DNA of 64,000 nt from Rhodococcus sp. OK302 (GTDB taxonomy: Bacteria; Actinomycetota; Actinomycetes; Mycobacteriales; Mycobacteriaceae). This document shows, piece after piece, positions 7,973 to 19,594 of this stretch. Numbering within the stretch: the first letter of the stretch is position 1; the number at the start of each line of letters is the position of its first letter. Location of the stretch: positions 5,201,501 to 5,265,500 of the forward strand of contig NZ_NPJZ01000001.1 in assembly GCF_002245895.1 (NCBI RefSeq), read 5' to 3'. The position numbers and the translations under genes were made by a program. The notes beneath the pieces are model-generated. The model did no database searches. It saw only the letters and a program-made list of their open reading frames with translations, and was not told the origin of the DNA.

Positions 7973-9517
7973 TCAGAACGGTGGCGGATCGCCGAGCCCC
8001 GACGGAACACTGAACTGCGGCCTGCCAGCCGCCCGCGGACGAATCCTCCGCCACCCCGCCACCGTCGAATCAAGCAGATACTCCAAATCCGCCTCGACCC
8101 CGCGACCATGACACCGAAACAACCTCTCGACCACATGACTGTCCGTCAAACGGAACCGCTCCCCGACATCCGGCGCGACATCGACATCACAGAACGCGCC
8201 ACGCGGCTTCGTCACCACCACCACGCCCCGCGGATCAGTCCACTCCAACCGCGCGCCCCCAACTTGACGCACCGACCAATACCCGAACGTCTTGAGCCGA
8301 TGATGTTTCCGGCACAAACATGCCAAATTGAGCTCAGTCGTCAACCCGCCACCATCAGGATCCTCGTGATCGAATGCAACCGTATGATCGAGATCGCAAC
8401 TCTCCGCCCGCACAACACAATTCGGGAACCGACACGTACCGTCCCGCGTACGAACCGCCTGCGCCAACGCAACAGTCGGCCGATACGTCCACTCCTCCCG
8501 AAACTTCTTCCGAGCCGCAACCGCAGCCGGCGAAATCAGCGGAGCCGCAACCCGTTTACCCACCCCGAGAATAGGTCCACCCCGAGCACTGGTGGCGCAC
8601 AACGTCAGCCGATCCTCCTCCGAAAGCGTGAGCACCCGCCGCCACGTACTGTCCGCCGCGATCTCACGCGCCAACTCCGCATCAATAGCCCCGTAACCAT
8701 GCAGAAACGCCGGCAGATCATCGAATCCCAGCAACGTCGACGCACTGACACCCACCAGAATCGTCGCCGACGGGGCAGTCGAAGGTTCCGGCGAACCGGC
8801 CCGCGCACACTCACTCCCACAAGAACATTCGAGTATCGACCGCCCCTCCGACAACGCCACCAACGCATCCGCGCGACGCTGCGCCAACGTACGAGGATCA
8901 CGCGCACACACCTGCAACGACATCGCCCGCAGCTTCGCCGCCACAGTCTGCGCCCCCACGGCCGGCAACACCCCATCCAACGTCGACATCCCGTCTACGC
9001 CCGCACAGATCCGCACATCCCGATCCTCCTGAGCCCGGCGACGACGGGCCACCGCACCCTCCGGATCGTGACGGGCAATCAGAGCGCGTGCCCTCGCCTT
9101 GAGTCGACTACTACTGCACCCCGCCGCACCCTCGACCAACAACTTTTCGATCAGATCCAGCGCATCCTCGGACACATTCGATAGTGCCTCCGACAACGCC
9201 GTCGCCTGACCGAGATCGATCTCCCCCGACGCGAACACCGACGACACCCGATGTAACCGCAGACGAAGATCGCACCCCAACGTGATCATCCGCGTCGCCG
9301 CATACTCGGTGATACTCAGAACAAACGCGACCTCGACATTGACGAACTCACCCTGAACTGCTGCGTTGCGCCCGGCCCGCTCATCCTCGTCGCACCGCCG
9401 GAAATACAACGACGTGACCGCATCGACCTCGAGGAACTGAGCGCGCGCGATGGACGCATGCTGTTCCACCAACGCATCCACCAACGCATCCGCGAATGCC
9501 CCCGCCGTATCGCTCAT
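7973..9517 (-). CDS. DUF222 and HNH-endonuclease protein (13E12 repeat family)
   Basis: 514 aa. The long N-terminal part is the helical DUF222 domain. The C-terminal third has a zinc-type HNH motif, CRFPNC followed by DLDHTVAFDHEDPDGG, then CRKHH. Such proteins occur in many copies in actinomycete genomes, including the 13E12 repeats of mycobacteria; their function is not established, though nuclease activity and association with mobile DNA are often supposed. The ATG at 9517 (MSDTAGAFAD) has a G-rich site just upstream and is preferred to an in-frame start at 9559. Confidence 0.85.
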   Translation of the reverse strand: MSDTAGAFADALVDALVEQHASIARAQFLEVDAVTSLYFRRCDEDERAGRNAAVQGEFVNVEVAFVLSITEYAATRMITLGCDLRLRLHRVSSVFASGEIDLGQATALSEALSNVSEDALDLIEKLLVEGAAGCSSSRLKARARALIARHDPEGAVARRRRAQEDRDVRICAGVDGMSTLDGVLPAVGAQTVAAKLRAMSLQVCARDPRTLAQRRADALVALSEGRSILECSCGSECARAGSPEPSTAPSATILVGVSASTLLGFDDLPAFLHGYGAIDAELAREIAADSTWRRVLTLSEEDRLTLCATSARGGPILGVGKRVAAPLISPAAVAARKKFREEWTYRPTVALAQAVRTRDGTCRFPNCVVRAESCDLDHTVAFDHEDPDGGGLTTELNLACLCRKHHRLKTFGYWSVRQVGGARLEWTDPRGVVVVTKPRGAFCDVDVAPDVGERFRLTDSHVVERLFRCHGRGVEADLEYLLDSTVAGWRRIRPRAAGRPQFSVPSGLGDPPPF

Positions 9518-9580
9518 CGAACCCCCATTCGAATATTCACCCAAGCCTACCTGCACCAATAACCAAAGGGAAGCCCTCTG

Positions 9581-9871
9581 TCACAACACTTTTGACAAAA
9601 TCATCGCGGGCGCCGCTTGCTCGAGCCTATCGAGAGCAGCAACCAAACGCACAAAATGCTCGGTATGCGTATGGGCATCCAAATGCGCCTGCGATTGCCA
9701 TTCCTCGACCAACATCAGCTCGCCCGGTTCGTCCGTCCGCTGCAGCAACTCGTAGCTGATGCAGCCGTCCTCTCGTCGCGTCTCGCGAACAAGCTCGTCG
9801 TAAAGATCGAGCACCTCGGCAAGATTCTCGGATTTGACTGTGCTTCCTACCAACACCCGGATCGTCGACAT
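9581..9871 (-). CDS. Small antibiotic-biosynthesis-monooxygenase (ABM) domain protein
   Basis: 96 aa single-domain ABM fold: MSTIRVLVGSTVKSEN, then LVRETRREDGCISYELLQ, ELMLVEEWQSQAHLDAH and HFVRLVAAL. This pattern is shared by YgiN-type quinol monooxygenases and many uncharacterised dimeric ferredoxin-like proteins. The substrate cannot be told. It lies 63 bp upstream of the HNH gene and is divergent from glnN, sharing a 142-bp promoter region with it. Confidence 0.8.
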   Translation of the reverse strand: MSTIRVLVGSTVKSENLAEVLDLYDELVRETRREDGCISYELLQRTDEPGELMLVEEWQSQAHLDAHTHTEHFVRLVAALDRLEQAAPAMILSKVL

Positions 9872-9914
9872 CGGACGATCGTGCACCACCCCACCGACAC
9901 AATTGTGGACGGCC

Positions 9915-9953
9915 GAAATATTTACGAAACATTCCCGATACACAAGTTTCGTA
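9915..9953. promoter_or_regulatory. Candidate GlnR-type box and inverted repeat upstream of glnN
   Basis: Three half-sites spaced 11 bp apart, GAAAT (9915), GAAAC (9926) and GATAC (9937), follow the GnnAC-n6-GnnAC pattern of actinobacterial GlnR boxes. An 8-bp perfect inverted repeat TACGAAAC (9923-9930)/GTTTCGTA (9946-9953) overlaps them. The site is 60-100 bp before the glnN start. Confidence 0.45.
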
Positions 9954-10013
9954 TGGTGACCGCAATCGGGCTCGCAACCAGCTGCCCTGGGCCCGGGTGA
10001 GAGGTCAGTAAAG

Positions 10014-12191
<2,178 letters not shown>

Positions 12192-12199
12192 CGACAAAA

Positions 12200-12244
12200 A
12201 GAACTATGGCCTGCAACCGAATTCCGGTTGCAGGCCATAGTTCT
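12200..12244. terminator. Bidirectional terminator between glnN and the DUF4185 gene
   Basis: A perfect 20-bp stem, 12200-12219 with 12225-12244, loop AATTC. It is preceded by AAAAA, so it can act for the minus-strand gene as well as for glnN. Confidence 0.88.
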
Positions 12245-12255
12245 GTCAAAACCTC

Positions 12256-13614
12256 TTACTGCTCTTCGGGCATCCTCATCTCGAGGAGTTCCGCCTCACC
12301 GGTTGTCGCGGGGTCTGGCCGGTCGCGAGAATCCCACGGCGACATATCCATGCCCTCTAGGTTCGTCTGCATGTAGATCACGTTGTATCGATCCCACGTA
12401 GTCGCGACAAATTCGAGGGTATGGCTGCCGTCTCGGGAGGTCCAGGGATGCATGAATCCGCCGTAGATGCCCGGCAAAGTAGCTCCGCTGACCAAGACCT
12501 GCGATCCACTCCAGGGACCTTCCGGATGATCGGCCTGGCTCATCACGAGCCCCATCGGACTGGTGTACATAGCGACGTACTTGTGGAGGTAGTCGTTCCA
12601 CTGAACCGAGAGTTCACTGACCGGTGACTTGATTACCGTCACTGCGCCGTCTGAGTCCGCACTCCATGTGGACCCGTTCCAGTACTCGTAGGCAAGGGGA
12701 TTGCGAAGTTCCGCTCCCGGAACCCGGGACAATAGTGCGCCACCGGAACGTCCGGACGGGGTGCCGTATTCGTAGATGAACCCGTCACCGCCATCGAGGA
12801 AGGCACTCTGCTGGAAGTTCTTGTTGATCGGCGATATCGCGGGGATTCCCGGGACGTTGATATCGAAATCGCCGGTGTTCACGCGCACCGTGGCCGGATC
12901 GACTTCCCAGTTCTCACCGTTGTCGGTGGAATAAGCGAGGCCCGAGTAGTTGGTTGTCCACTCCCCCGGCACATCCCAGGAACGGACGGACATGAACCGG
13001 ATGTATTGCACTCCGTCATAAGAGATTCCGGCCGTCGGGATAGTGGTGAACTCGAGCCCCGGGGCAATCTGGGGTTCGGGGATGATTTCCTTCGAGTGGT
13101 TCGGACCATCCTTGGGGGAAGTCTCGATCCGAAACTTGTTCGCGATATCAGTATTGCTGCTGCGGAAGAGCACATTGCTGCGCCAGTCGTCGCCGGGGCT
13201 ATCACAGTCCCCGACTGTGTCGCCGAATGCCATCAAGACGTCGCGGTCGTTGCCGGCGTCCCACATGATTCCGAGGTCGGTACCGGAAACACTGAAGCGA
13301 TTGATCGTGTCATTGGGACTACCCGGACCGGTCACCATTTCGATGGCCTTGGTTCGACCCCGGAGGACGGGCAGCGCACCATTGGGCGCACCCGTGATCC
13401 AGGGCAATCCGTTCATGAGCGAACCCGTAGCGGCAGAACCGCTCAGTGATCCCGTCAGCGAACCGAGCGAACCCGTCATCGAACCCAGCGAACCGTTGCC
13501 ACCTTGCCCACACGGGCCACCAACGGCAGACGCCGCCGGCGCTGAAACGATTGTGGCCGCGATAGTGACTACGCCAATGGACAACAACGCTGACATGGAC
13601 CGTTTTGTACGCAC
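12256..13614 (-). CDS. Secreted DUF4185 protein with Gly-Ser-Leu-rich linker
   Basis: 452 aa. Residues 1-30 are a Sec signal peptide (RTKRS, then LLSIGVVTIAATIVSAPAASA). Residues ~37-68 are low-complexity, with repeated GSL/GSM triplets. From ~75 to the end is a DUF4185 domain, a predicted beta-propeller-like fold related to glycosidase-like proteins, with FGDTVGDC, YSTDNGENW and LPGIYGGFMHPW. The function is unknown and the protein is likely extracellular. The GTG start at 13614 has AGAGAGG 6-7 bp upstream. A DosR-type box lies about 44 bp before its predicted transcription start. Confidence 0.85.
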   Translation of the reverse strand: MRTKRSMSALLSIGVVTIAATIVSAPAASAVGGPCGQGGNGSLGSMTGSLGSLTGSLSGSAATGSLMNGLPWITGAPNGALPVLRGRTKAIEMVTGPGSPNDTINRFSVSGTDLGIMWDAGNDRDVLMAFGDTVGDCDSPGDDWRSNVLFRSSNTDIANKFRIETSPKDGPNHSKEIIPEPQIAPGLEFTTIPTAGISYDGVQYIRFMSVRSWDVPGEWTTNYSGLAYSTDNGENWEVDPATVRVNTGDFDINVPGIPAISPINKNFQQSAFLDGGDGFIYEYGTPSGRSGGALLSRVPGAELRNPLAYEYWNGSTWSADSDGAVTVIKSPVSELSVQWNDYLHKYVAMYTSPMGLVMSQADHPEGPWSGSQVLVSGATLPGIYGGFMHPWTSRDGSHTLEFVATTWDRYNVIYMQTNLEGMDMSPWDSRDRPDPATTGEAELLEMRMPEEQ

Positions 13615-13655
13615 ACGCAGCCTCTCTGATTAATGAGTTCGATACGACGTTCCAG

Positions 13656-13703
13656 ATGATAGAGAACGACCGGTCGCCCTGCCCTGGGGACTATCGTCCC
13701 GCC
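13656..13703 (-). promoter_or_regulatory. Promoter of the DUF4185 gene with DosR-type box
   Basis: The core GGGACTATCGTCCC (13687-13700) differs at one position from the DosR core GGGACTWWAGTCCC. On the minus strand a -10 TATCAT (13661-13656) would place transcription start near 13649, so the box is centred near -44, the usual place for a DosR activator site. The leader would be about 35 nt. Confidence 0.5.
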
Positions 13704-13750
13704 CAGCAAATCACCGGCGCCCTGTTAAGCAAGTGAAAGCTGAGCAAATC

Positions 13751-13788
13751 GTTATAAAACAGTCACTCGATTTCCGAGTAAAAGTCAC
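13751..13788. promoter_or_regulatory. Candidate GlnR-type box upstream of gdhA
   Basis: GTTAT (13751), GTCAC (13762) and GTCAC (13784) lie at 11- and 22-bp spacing, the helical phasing of GTnAC half-sites in GlnR boxes. The element expected at 13773 (TCCGA) does not match. The site is ~110-140 bp before gdhA. Confidence 0.35.
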
Positions 13789-13825
13789 TGTGTCTGATTT
13801 CACGTTCGTTCACGGATGATCGATT

Positions 13826-13847
13826 GCGCATCAAATGCGCCTACTAT
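13826..13847 (+). promoter_or_regulatory. Palindrome and -10 element of gdhA
   Basis: A perfect inverted repeat GCGCAT-CAA-ATGCGC (13826-13840) is followed directly by a possible -10 TACTAT (13842-13847). The position suggests an operator over the gdhA promoter. The regulator is unknown. Confidence 0.4.
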
Positions 13848-13890
13848 GTAACGGAAATGTAAGAAAGTACTCACAATGTCAGGTAGGTGA

Positions 13891-15237
<1,347 letters not shown>

Positions 15238-15253
15238 AAAGTATCTGCACATC

Positions 15254-15291
15254 ACTATGGGCGCCTCCGCAATTGCGGAGGCGCCCATAGT
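15254..15291. terminator. Bidirectional terminator after gdhA
   Basis: A perfect 17-bp stem, 15254-15270 with 15275-15291, loop AATT, between convergent gdhA and the desaturase operon. Confidence 0.87.
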
Positions 15292-15300
15292 CGTTCAGCA

Positions 15301-15510
15301 TCAGCTTGCCGGAGGTCCGGATTCGTCGTCGGCTGCTGCCTTCTTTGCAGCCTCTCGCATCTCGATACCGTCGGACACCCAGTCACCGATCTCGCGTGTC
15401 ACGTCTCGGACAGCACCAGCGATGATCATCGCGATGGAACCGACATGGGTCGCCGCAGATTCGGTCAGTTCCTGGACGGTGTCCTTGCGTCGTTCGAATT
15501 TCCCGACCAT
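15301..15510 (-). CDS. Small uncharacterised protein at the end of the desaturase operon
   Basis: 69 aa. It has a central hydrophobic stretch (HVGSIAMIIAGAVRDVT), then acidic and Ala/Lys-rich residues (EMREAAKKAAADDESGPPAS), so it is probably amphipathic or membrane-associated. A GAGAGG site overlaps the end of the desaturase gene 12 bp upstream, which supports translation in the same operon. I recognise no family. A role with the desaturase is suggested only by position. Confidence 0.65.
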   Translation of the reverse strand: MVGKFERRKDTVQELTESAATHVGSIAMIIAGAVRDVTREIGDWVSDGIEMREAAKKAAADDESGPPAS

Positions 15511-15522
15511 CAGTTGTGCCTC

Positions 15523-16695
15523 TCAGGATGCAGTGCGCTGGCGTTCGACGATAACACCGGCGGGGCTCTGAGACTTGACCAATGCGGGTGGCAGGGCAAA
15601 CTTGAAGATCTTGCCCCACACCGAACCGATCTGCTTGAAGAACCCACCGGTGTTGTACGGCAAACCGTACTTCACACACAACGCCTTGACCTCGGGTGCA
15701 AGTTCCGGATAACGGTGCGCCGGCAGATCAGGAAACAGATGATGTTCGATCTGGTGGGACAGGTTGCCGGACATGATGTGGAAGAGCGGACTGCCCTCGA
15801 TGTTGGCACTGCCGAGCATCTGACGGACATACCACTGGCCGCGAGTCTCGTCGACTGTCTCGTCCTCGGTGAAACTCTGTACGCCAGTAGGGAAATGGCC
15901 ACAGAAGATGATCGAGTACGTCCACACGTTCCGAACCAGGTTGGCAGTGACATTGCCGGCGAGCGTGGTGACGAACAGCGGTCCGGTGAGTGCGGGGAAG
16001 ATGACGTAGTCCTTGAGTACCTGTTTGCCGGCCTTGTTCCACCAGCCTTTGAGCAAAGGCTTGACGTCGTGCCACTTCCGCTTGCGTTGAATGACGTTCT
16101 CGATCTCGAGATCGTGCATCATGACGCCCCACTCGAAAAGAATCATCAACGTGAACGCCCACAACGGATTACCGAGGTAGTAGGGATTCCATTTCTGGGC
16201 TTCGTCAATCCGAAGGATGCCGTATCCGACGTCTCGATCTTTGCCGAGAATATTGGTGTACGTGTGATGCATATAGTTGTGCGAGTGCCGCCACTGATCG
16301 GCCGGGCAGACCGTATCCCATTCGAACACTTCGGAATTGAGGCCCGGTTCACGCATCCAGTCGTATTGACCGTGCATGACGTTGTGGCCGATCTCCATGT
16401 TGTCGAGGATCTTCGAGACACTCAGTGCGCCCACCGCTGCGAGCCAGACCGGCGGCAGGAAGCCCAAGTACATCAGGCCTCGTCCGGCGACCTCAAAACC
16501 TCGCTGCGCCTTGATGACTTTGTAAATGTACTCACGGTCCTCCGCGCCGAGGGAGGCGACGGTACGCGCGCGAAGCGCATCGAGTTCGCGGCCGAGTTCC
16601 TCGACCTGGTCGTAAGTCAGGACGACGGGCGCCTCGACCTTCACTTCGGAACGGTTACCGAGAAGAGGGAAGGTGGAAAGTGACAGTCCAAACAT
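15523..16695 (-). CDS. Membrane acyl-CoA/fatty acid desaturase, DesA3-like
   Basis: 390 aa. The three histidine boxes of membrane di-iron desaturases are present: GHNVMHGQYD (103-112), HSHNYMHH (137-144) and QIEHH (315-319). Hydrophobic segments lie around 78-95, 175-195 and 235-270. It is expected to introduce a cis double bond into stearoyl- or palmitoyl-CoA. The arrangement with a ferredoxin-type reductase directly upstream is that of DesA3 (Rv3229c) and Rv3230c in M. tuberculosis, where the reductase supplies electrons. The ATG at 16695 has GGAGA; an in-frame TTG four codons upstream is less likely. Confidence 0.9.
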   Translation of the reverse strand: MFGLSLSTFPLLGNRSEVKVEAPVVLTYDQVEELGRELDALRARTVASLGAEDREYIYKVIKAQRGFEVAGRGLMYLGFLPPVWLAAVGALSVSKILDNMEIGHNVMHGQYDWMREPGLNSEVFEWDTVCPADQWRHSHNYMHHTYTNILGKDRDVGYGILRIDEAQKWNPYYLGNPLWAFTLMILFEWGVMMHDLEIENVIQRKRKWHDVKPLLKGWWNKAGKQVLKDYVIFPALTGPLFVTTLAGNVTANLVRNVWTYSIIFCGHFPTGVQSFTEDETVDETRGQWYVRQMLGSANIEGSPLFHIMSGNLSHQIEHHLFPDLPAHRYPELAPEVKALCVKYGLPYNTGGFFKQIGSVWGKIFKFALPPALVKSQSPAGVIVERQRTAS

Positions 16696-16722
16696 GACAG
16701 TCTCCAAAGAGTTGTAGTGCGT

Positions 16723-17841
16723 TCAGATTTCGACGGTGACATCGCCGACGGGAGCACTGACGCAGAGCTGGATCTTCTTGTCCGGCTCGTCGTCGGTCTC
16801 ACCGGTGCGAATGTTTCGTGTGCGGCCCGCCTTCTTGACAGAAGTGCAGGAGAAGCAGATTCCCATCCGGCAGCCGTATTCCGGCGTCAGACCTGCCGCT
16901 TCGGCCTGCTCGAGGAGAGTTCTTCCGGAGTTCTCGGCTGCGACAGCACTTTTGGTAAAAGACACCTGGCCGCCAACCTCTCCGGGTTCGACTACAGCTG
17001 GGGCGAACTCCTCGGTATTGAGCAGATGCTCGACGCCGACGTCGCGGAATACCTCGCGCACGCCGCGCATGAGTCCGGGCGGACCGCACAGAAAAGCCTG
17101 GGCATCGTTTACCTTCGGATCGACAATCCAGGGGGCTACGGCGTCGAGGTGCCCGCGATCGAAGAATCCTTCGAGGTCTCCCCCGCCGGTTTCGGTGTAC
17201 ACGAGTACCAGTTTGACGCTGGAATTCTTAGCGGCCAGTGACTTCAACTGAGGTAGGTAGGCCACATCCTTGTCGGTGTTCACGTAGTGCACGAACACAA
17301 TTTCACCGGCATGCCCGTCGTCGACCAGCGTCCGCAGCATCGACATCACGGGAGTGATTCCGCTGCCACCGCTGATGAGAAGTACCCGGTCCGGCCTTGG
17401 CGTCGGGAGCTGAAATACGCCGTCGGCCTGCGAAAGGCTGACGACCAATCCGGGTTGAGCATTCCGATGTAGATGCTGCGAGACCAGGCCGTCCGGCTGA
17501 GCCTTGACGGTCAGTTCAATCAGCCCATTGCGCGTGGATGCGCTGCCGGCGGGCGAGTAGCAGCGGGTATGACGGACTCCGTCAATCACGACGCCTACCT
17601 GCACAAACTGTCCGGCGCTGAAACCTCTCCACTGCCGGGTCGGGCGCAAGGTCAGGGTGACGGAGTCAGCAACCGGATAGTCGACGGCCACCACCTGAGC
17701 GCGTAGGTCCCGCACCGTTGCCATGGGATTGACCAGCTCGAGGTAGCGGTCGATCTGATGTGGCGCCGCCATAGCCTCGACGAGTCCGATCAAAGACAAT
17801 CCACGCTTGGCAATAGCCTTCGGAGCTGATGCGATCGTCAT
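16723..17841 (-). CDS. Ferredoxin-NADP-type oxidoreductase, electron donor to the desaturase
   Basis: 372 aa. An FAD domain (HTRCYSPAGSAS), an NAD(P)H domain (VLLISGGSGITPVMSML, AFLCGPPGLM) and a C-terminal plant-type [2Fe-2S] domain (CRMGICFSC, with the fourth Cys in IQLCVSAPVGDV). This is the layout of Rv3230c-type stearoyl-CoA desaturase reductases. It lies 27 bp upstream of the desaturase gene in the same operon. The ATG at 17841 has GAGGAG 4 bp upstream; a longer in-frame start would extend into the promoter region. Confidence 0.9.
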   Translation of the reverse strand: MTIASAPKAIAKRGLSLIGLVEAMAAPHQIDRYLELVNPMATVRDLRAQVVAVDYPVADSVTLTLRPTRQWRGFSAGQFVQVGVVIDGVRHTRCYSPAGSASTRNGLIELTVKAQPDGLVSQHLHRNAQPGLVVSLSQADGVFQLPTPRPDRVLLISGGSGITPVMSMLRTLVDDGHAGEIVFVHYVNTDKDVAYLPQLKSLAAKNSSVKLVLVYTETGGGDLEGFFDRGHLDAVAPWIVDPKVNDAQAFLCGPPGLMRGVREVFRDVGVEHLLNTEEFAPAVVEPGEVGGQVSFTKSAVAAENSGRTLLEQAEAAGLTPEYGCRMGICFSCTSVKKAGRTRNIRTGETDDEPDKKIQLCVSAPVGDVTVEI

Positions 17842-17964
17842 GACGCTCCTCGAGTAGAAGATTTCAGTGCACGATTGTTCACTGACTATAGTGTGACAGG
17901 TAGACACAGGAACATGTCAACAACAATGTGACTCGCGTCACTCCAGTCACTGAGAGGATGTCGA
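17842..17964. promoter_or_regulatory. Divergent desaturase-operon/TetR promoter with inverted repeat
   Basis: A 123-bp intergenic region. GTGAC-TCGC-GTCAC (17928-17941) is a candidate TetR operator, and a second GTCAC and a TGTGAC (17892-17897) lie nearby. On the minus strand TATAGT (17890-17885) is a likely -10 for the reductase-desaturase operon. Confidence 0.45.
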
Positions 17965-18645
17965 ATGCCGATACCTAGACTCGACATCGTGACCAAGGCC
18001 GGAGCGGCACCATCGCCACACGAAGCACCGGAAAGCAGAGCGGCAAAGAAGGAACGCACCCGCCAAGCCCTTCTCGATACAGCGATGGACCTCCTCGCCG
18101 ATCGTGGCTTCTCCGGAATCAGCTTGCGCGAGGTAGCTCGCGAAGCCGGAATCGTCCCCACCGCGTTCTATCGGCATTTTGCGTCGATGGAGGACCTCGG
18201 CGTTGCACTGGTCGAAGAAAGCATGCGGATGCTCCGCCAGATGCTGCGCGACGCGAGACGCAACCACAGCGCACAGGACGCGGCAGCTTCACTCGATATC
18301 CTTGTGCGCCAGGTGCATACCCACGAACGGCAATTCCGATTCCTCTGCCGCGAACGGTACGGAGGTGTCAGCGAAGTACGACGCGCCATCAACACCGAGA
18401 TGCGATTGTTCGTCAGCGAACTGACCGTCGACCTCTCTCGTATCGTCGGTCTGGAAGGTTGGCAAGATCCGGACCTCGAGATGGCAGCCGATTTGATAGT
18501 CGGGGCCATGTTCACCACCATCGTCGAACTCCTGGATGCCGGTTCGGCAGGACACCGCAGCGAGGACGCGGTGATCGGCCGCGCCGAAAAGCAGCTGCGC
18601 TTGATCATGCTCGGAATGGCTACCTGGAATCCATCTCGAAGTTGA
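17965..18645 (+). CDS. TetR-family regulator, divergent from the desaturase operon
   Basis: 226 aa. The N-terminal TetR HTH spans ~28-75 (KKERTRQALLDTAMDLLADRGFSGISLREVAREAGIVPTAFYRHF split around the turn). The C-terminal domain is of the kind seen in DesT/FabR-like lipid regulators (FRFLCRERYGG). GAGAGG is 7 bp before the ATG. Divergent orientation and the intervening inverted repeat suggest it represses the desaturase operon and itself, possibly sensing acyl-CoA. That is inference. Confidence 0.83.
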   Translation: MPIPRLDIVTKAGAAPSPHEAPESRAAKKERTRQALLDTAMDLLADRGFSGISLREVAREAGIVPTAFYRHFASMEDLGVALVEESMRMLRQMLRDARRNHSAQDAAASLDILVRQVHTHERQFRFLCRERYGGVSEVRRAINTEMRLFVSELTVDLSRIVGLEGWQDPDLEMAADLIVGAMFTTIVELLDAGSAGHRSEDAVIGRAEKQLRLIMLGMATWNPSRS

Positions 18646-18680
18646 CGTCAGGTGCAGGCTTTCGCCGTACCGTGGGCAGC

Positions 18681-19520
18681 ATGTCCTCCACGAATACGTT
18701 TCAGATTCCCGTCGGCGATCTCACTTTCGACGTCCTGATTTCCGGTCCGGACGACGGAATTCCGCTGGTAGCACTGCATGGTTTCCCCGAGAGCGCAGCG
18801 TCGTGGGGAAAGGTCACACCATTGCTGACAGCCGCCGGATACCGTGTCATCGCTCCGAATCAACGCGGATACTCATCCGGTGCTCGTCCTGAGGGCGTAG
18901 ATGCGTATCGGATCGAACACTTGGTCGCGGACGTCGTCGGACTTCTCGACGCCCTGGCGATTCCCGACGCCCATCTGGTGGGTCACGACTGGGGTTCTGC
19001 AGTCGCCTGGCAGGTGGCCGGCCGCCATCCGGGCCGGATCCGCAGCCTCACTGCCGTGTCCGTTCCACACCCGACGGCTTTCGGATGGGCGCTGCGCGAG
19101 GACGCCGATCAGAAGCAGCGCTCGTCATACATCGGACTGCTACGCCAGGAAGGCAAAGCGGAGGAAGTGTTGTCGGAGGACAACTTCCGACGGCTACGTG
19201 CAATGTTCGACGGTCAGATCGATCCGGAGTTCGCGGAGGCGCACATCGATGTTCTCAGCGGGGAGGGCGCCCTGACCGGCGCGCTGAACTGGTACCGCGC
19301 CATGACCCGCGATTTCGGCGACATCAAGCCGACGACTGTGCCGACCACCTATGTCTGGAGCACGGGCGATTCCGCACTGGGCCGAGCCGGCGCGCAGCGG
19401 TGCGGCGAGTTCGTGGACGCCCCGTACGAGTTTGTTGTTCTGGACGGCGGCAGTCATTGGATTCCCGAAGAACGCGCCGAGGAATTGTCTGCCGCAATTA
19501 TTCGACGAGCGGGATCCTGA
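18681..19520 (+). CDS. Alpha/beta hydrolase, epoxide-hydrolase-like
   Basis: 279 aa. Oxyanion motif HGFPES is at ~30, and the nucleophile elbow GHDWGSA has Asp rather than Ser, as in epoxide hydrolases and dehalogenases. A late Asp and the final GGSHWIPEE supply the acid and His. It would hydrolyse an epoxide through an Asp ester; the substrate is unknown. The ATG at 18681 is used; a GTG three codons upstream is possible and no strong ribosome site is seen. It starts 36 bp after tetR and may be co-transcribed with it. Confidence 0.8.
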   Translation: MSSTNTFQIPVGDLTFDVLISGPDDGIPLVALHGFPESAASWGKVTPLLTAAGYRVIAPNQRGYSSGARPEGVDAYRIEHLVADVVGLLDALAIPDAHLVGHDWGSAVAWQVAGRHPGRIRSLTAVSVPHPTAFGWALREDADQKQRSSYIGLLRQEGKAEEVLSEDNFRRLRAMFDGQIDPEFAEAHIDVLSGEGALTGALNWYRAMTRDFGDIKPTTVPTTYVWSTGDSALGRAGAQRCGEFVDAPYEFVVLDGGSHWIPEERAEELSAAIIRRAGS

Positions 19521-19594
19521 ACTAGGCCCTACCTCTAACTCTATGTAGGTTGTCATACATAAAACCGTGTTGATTTCATCGTCAGGAGTTTGTC

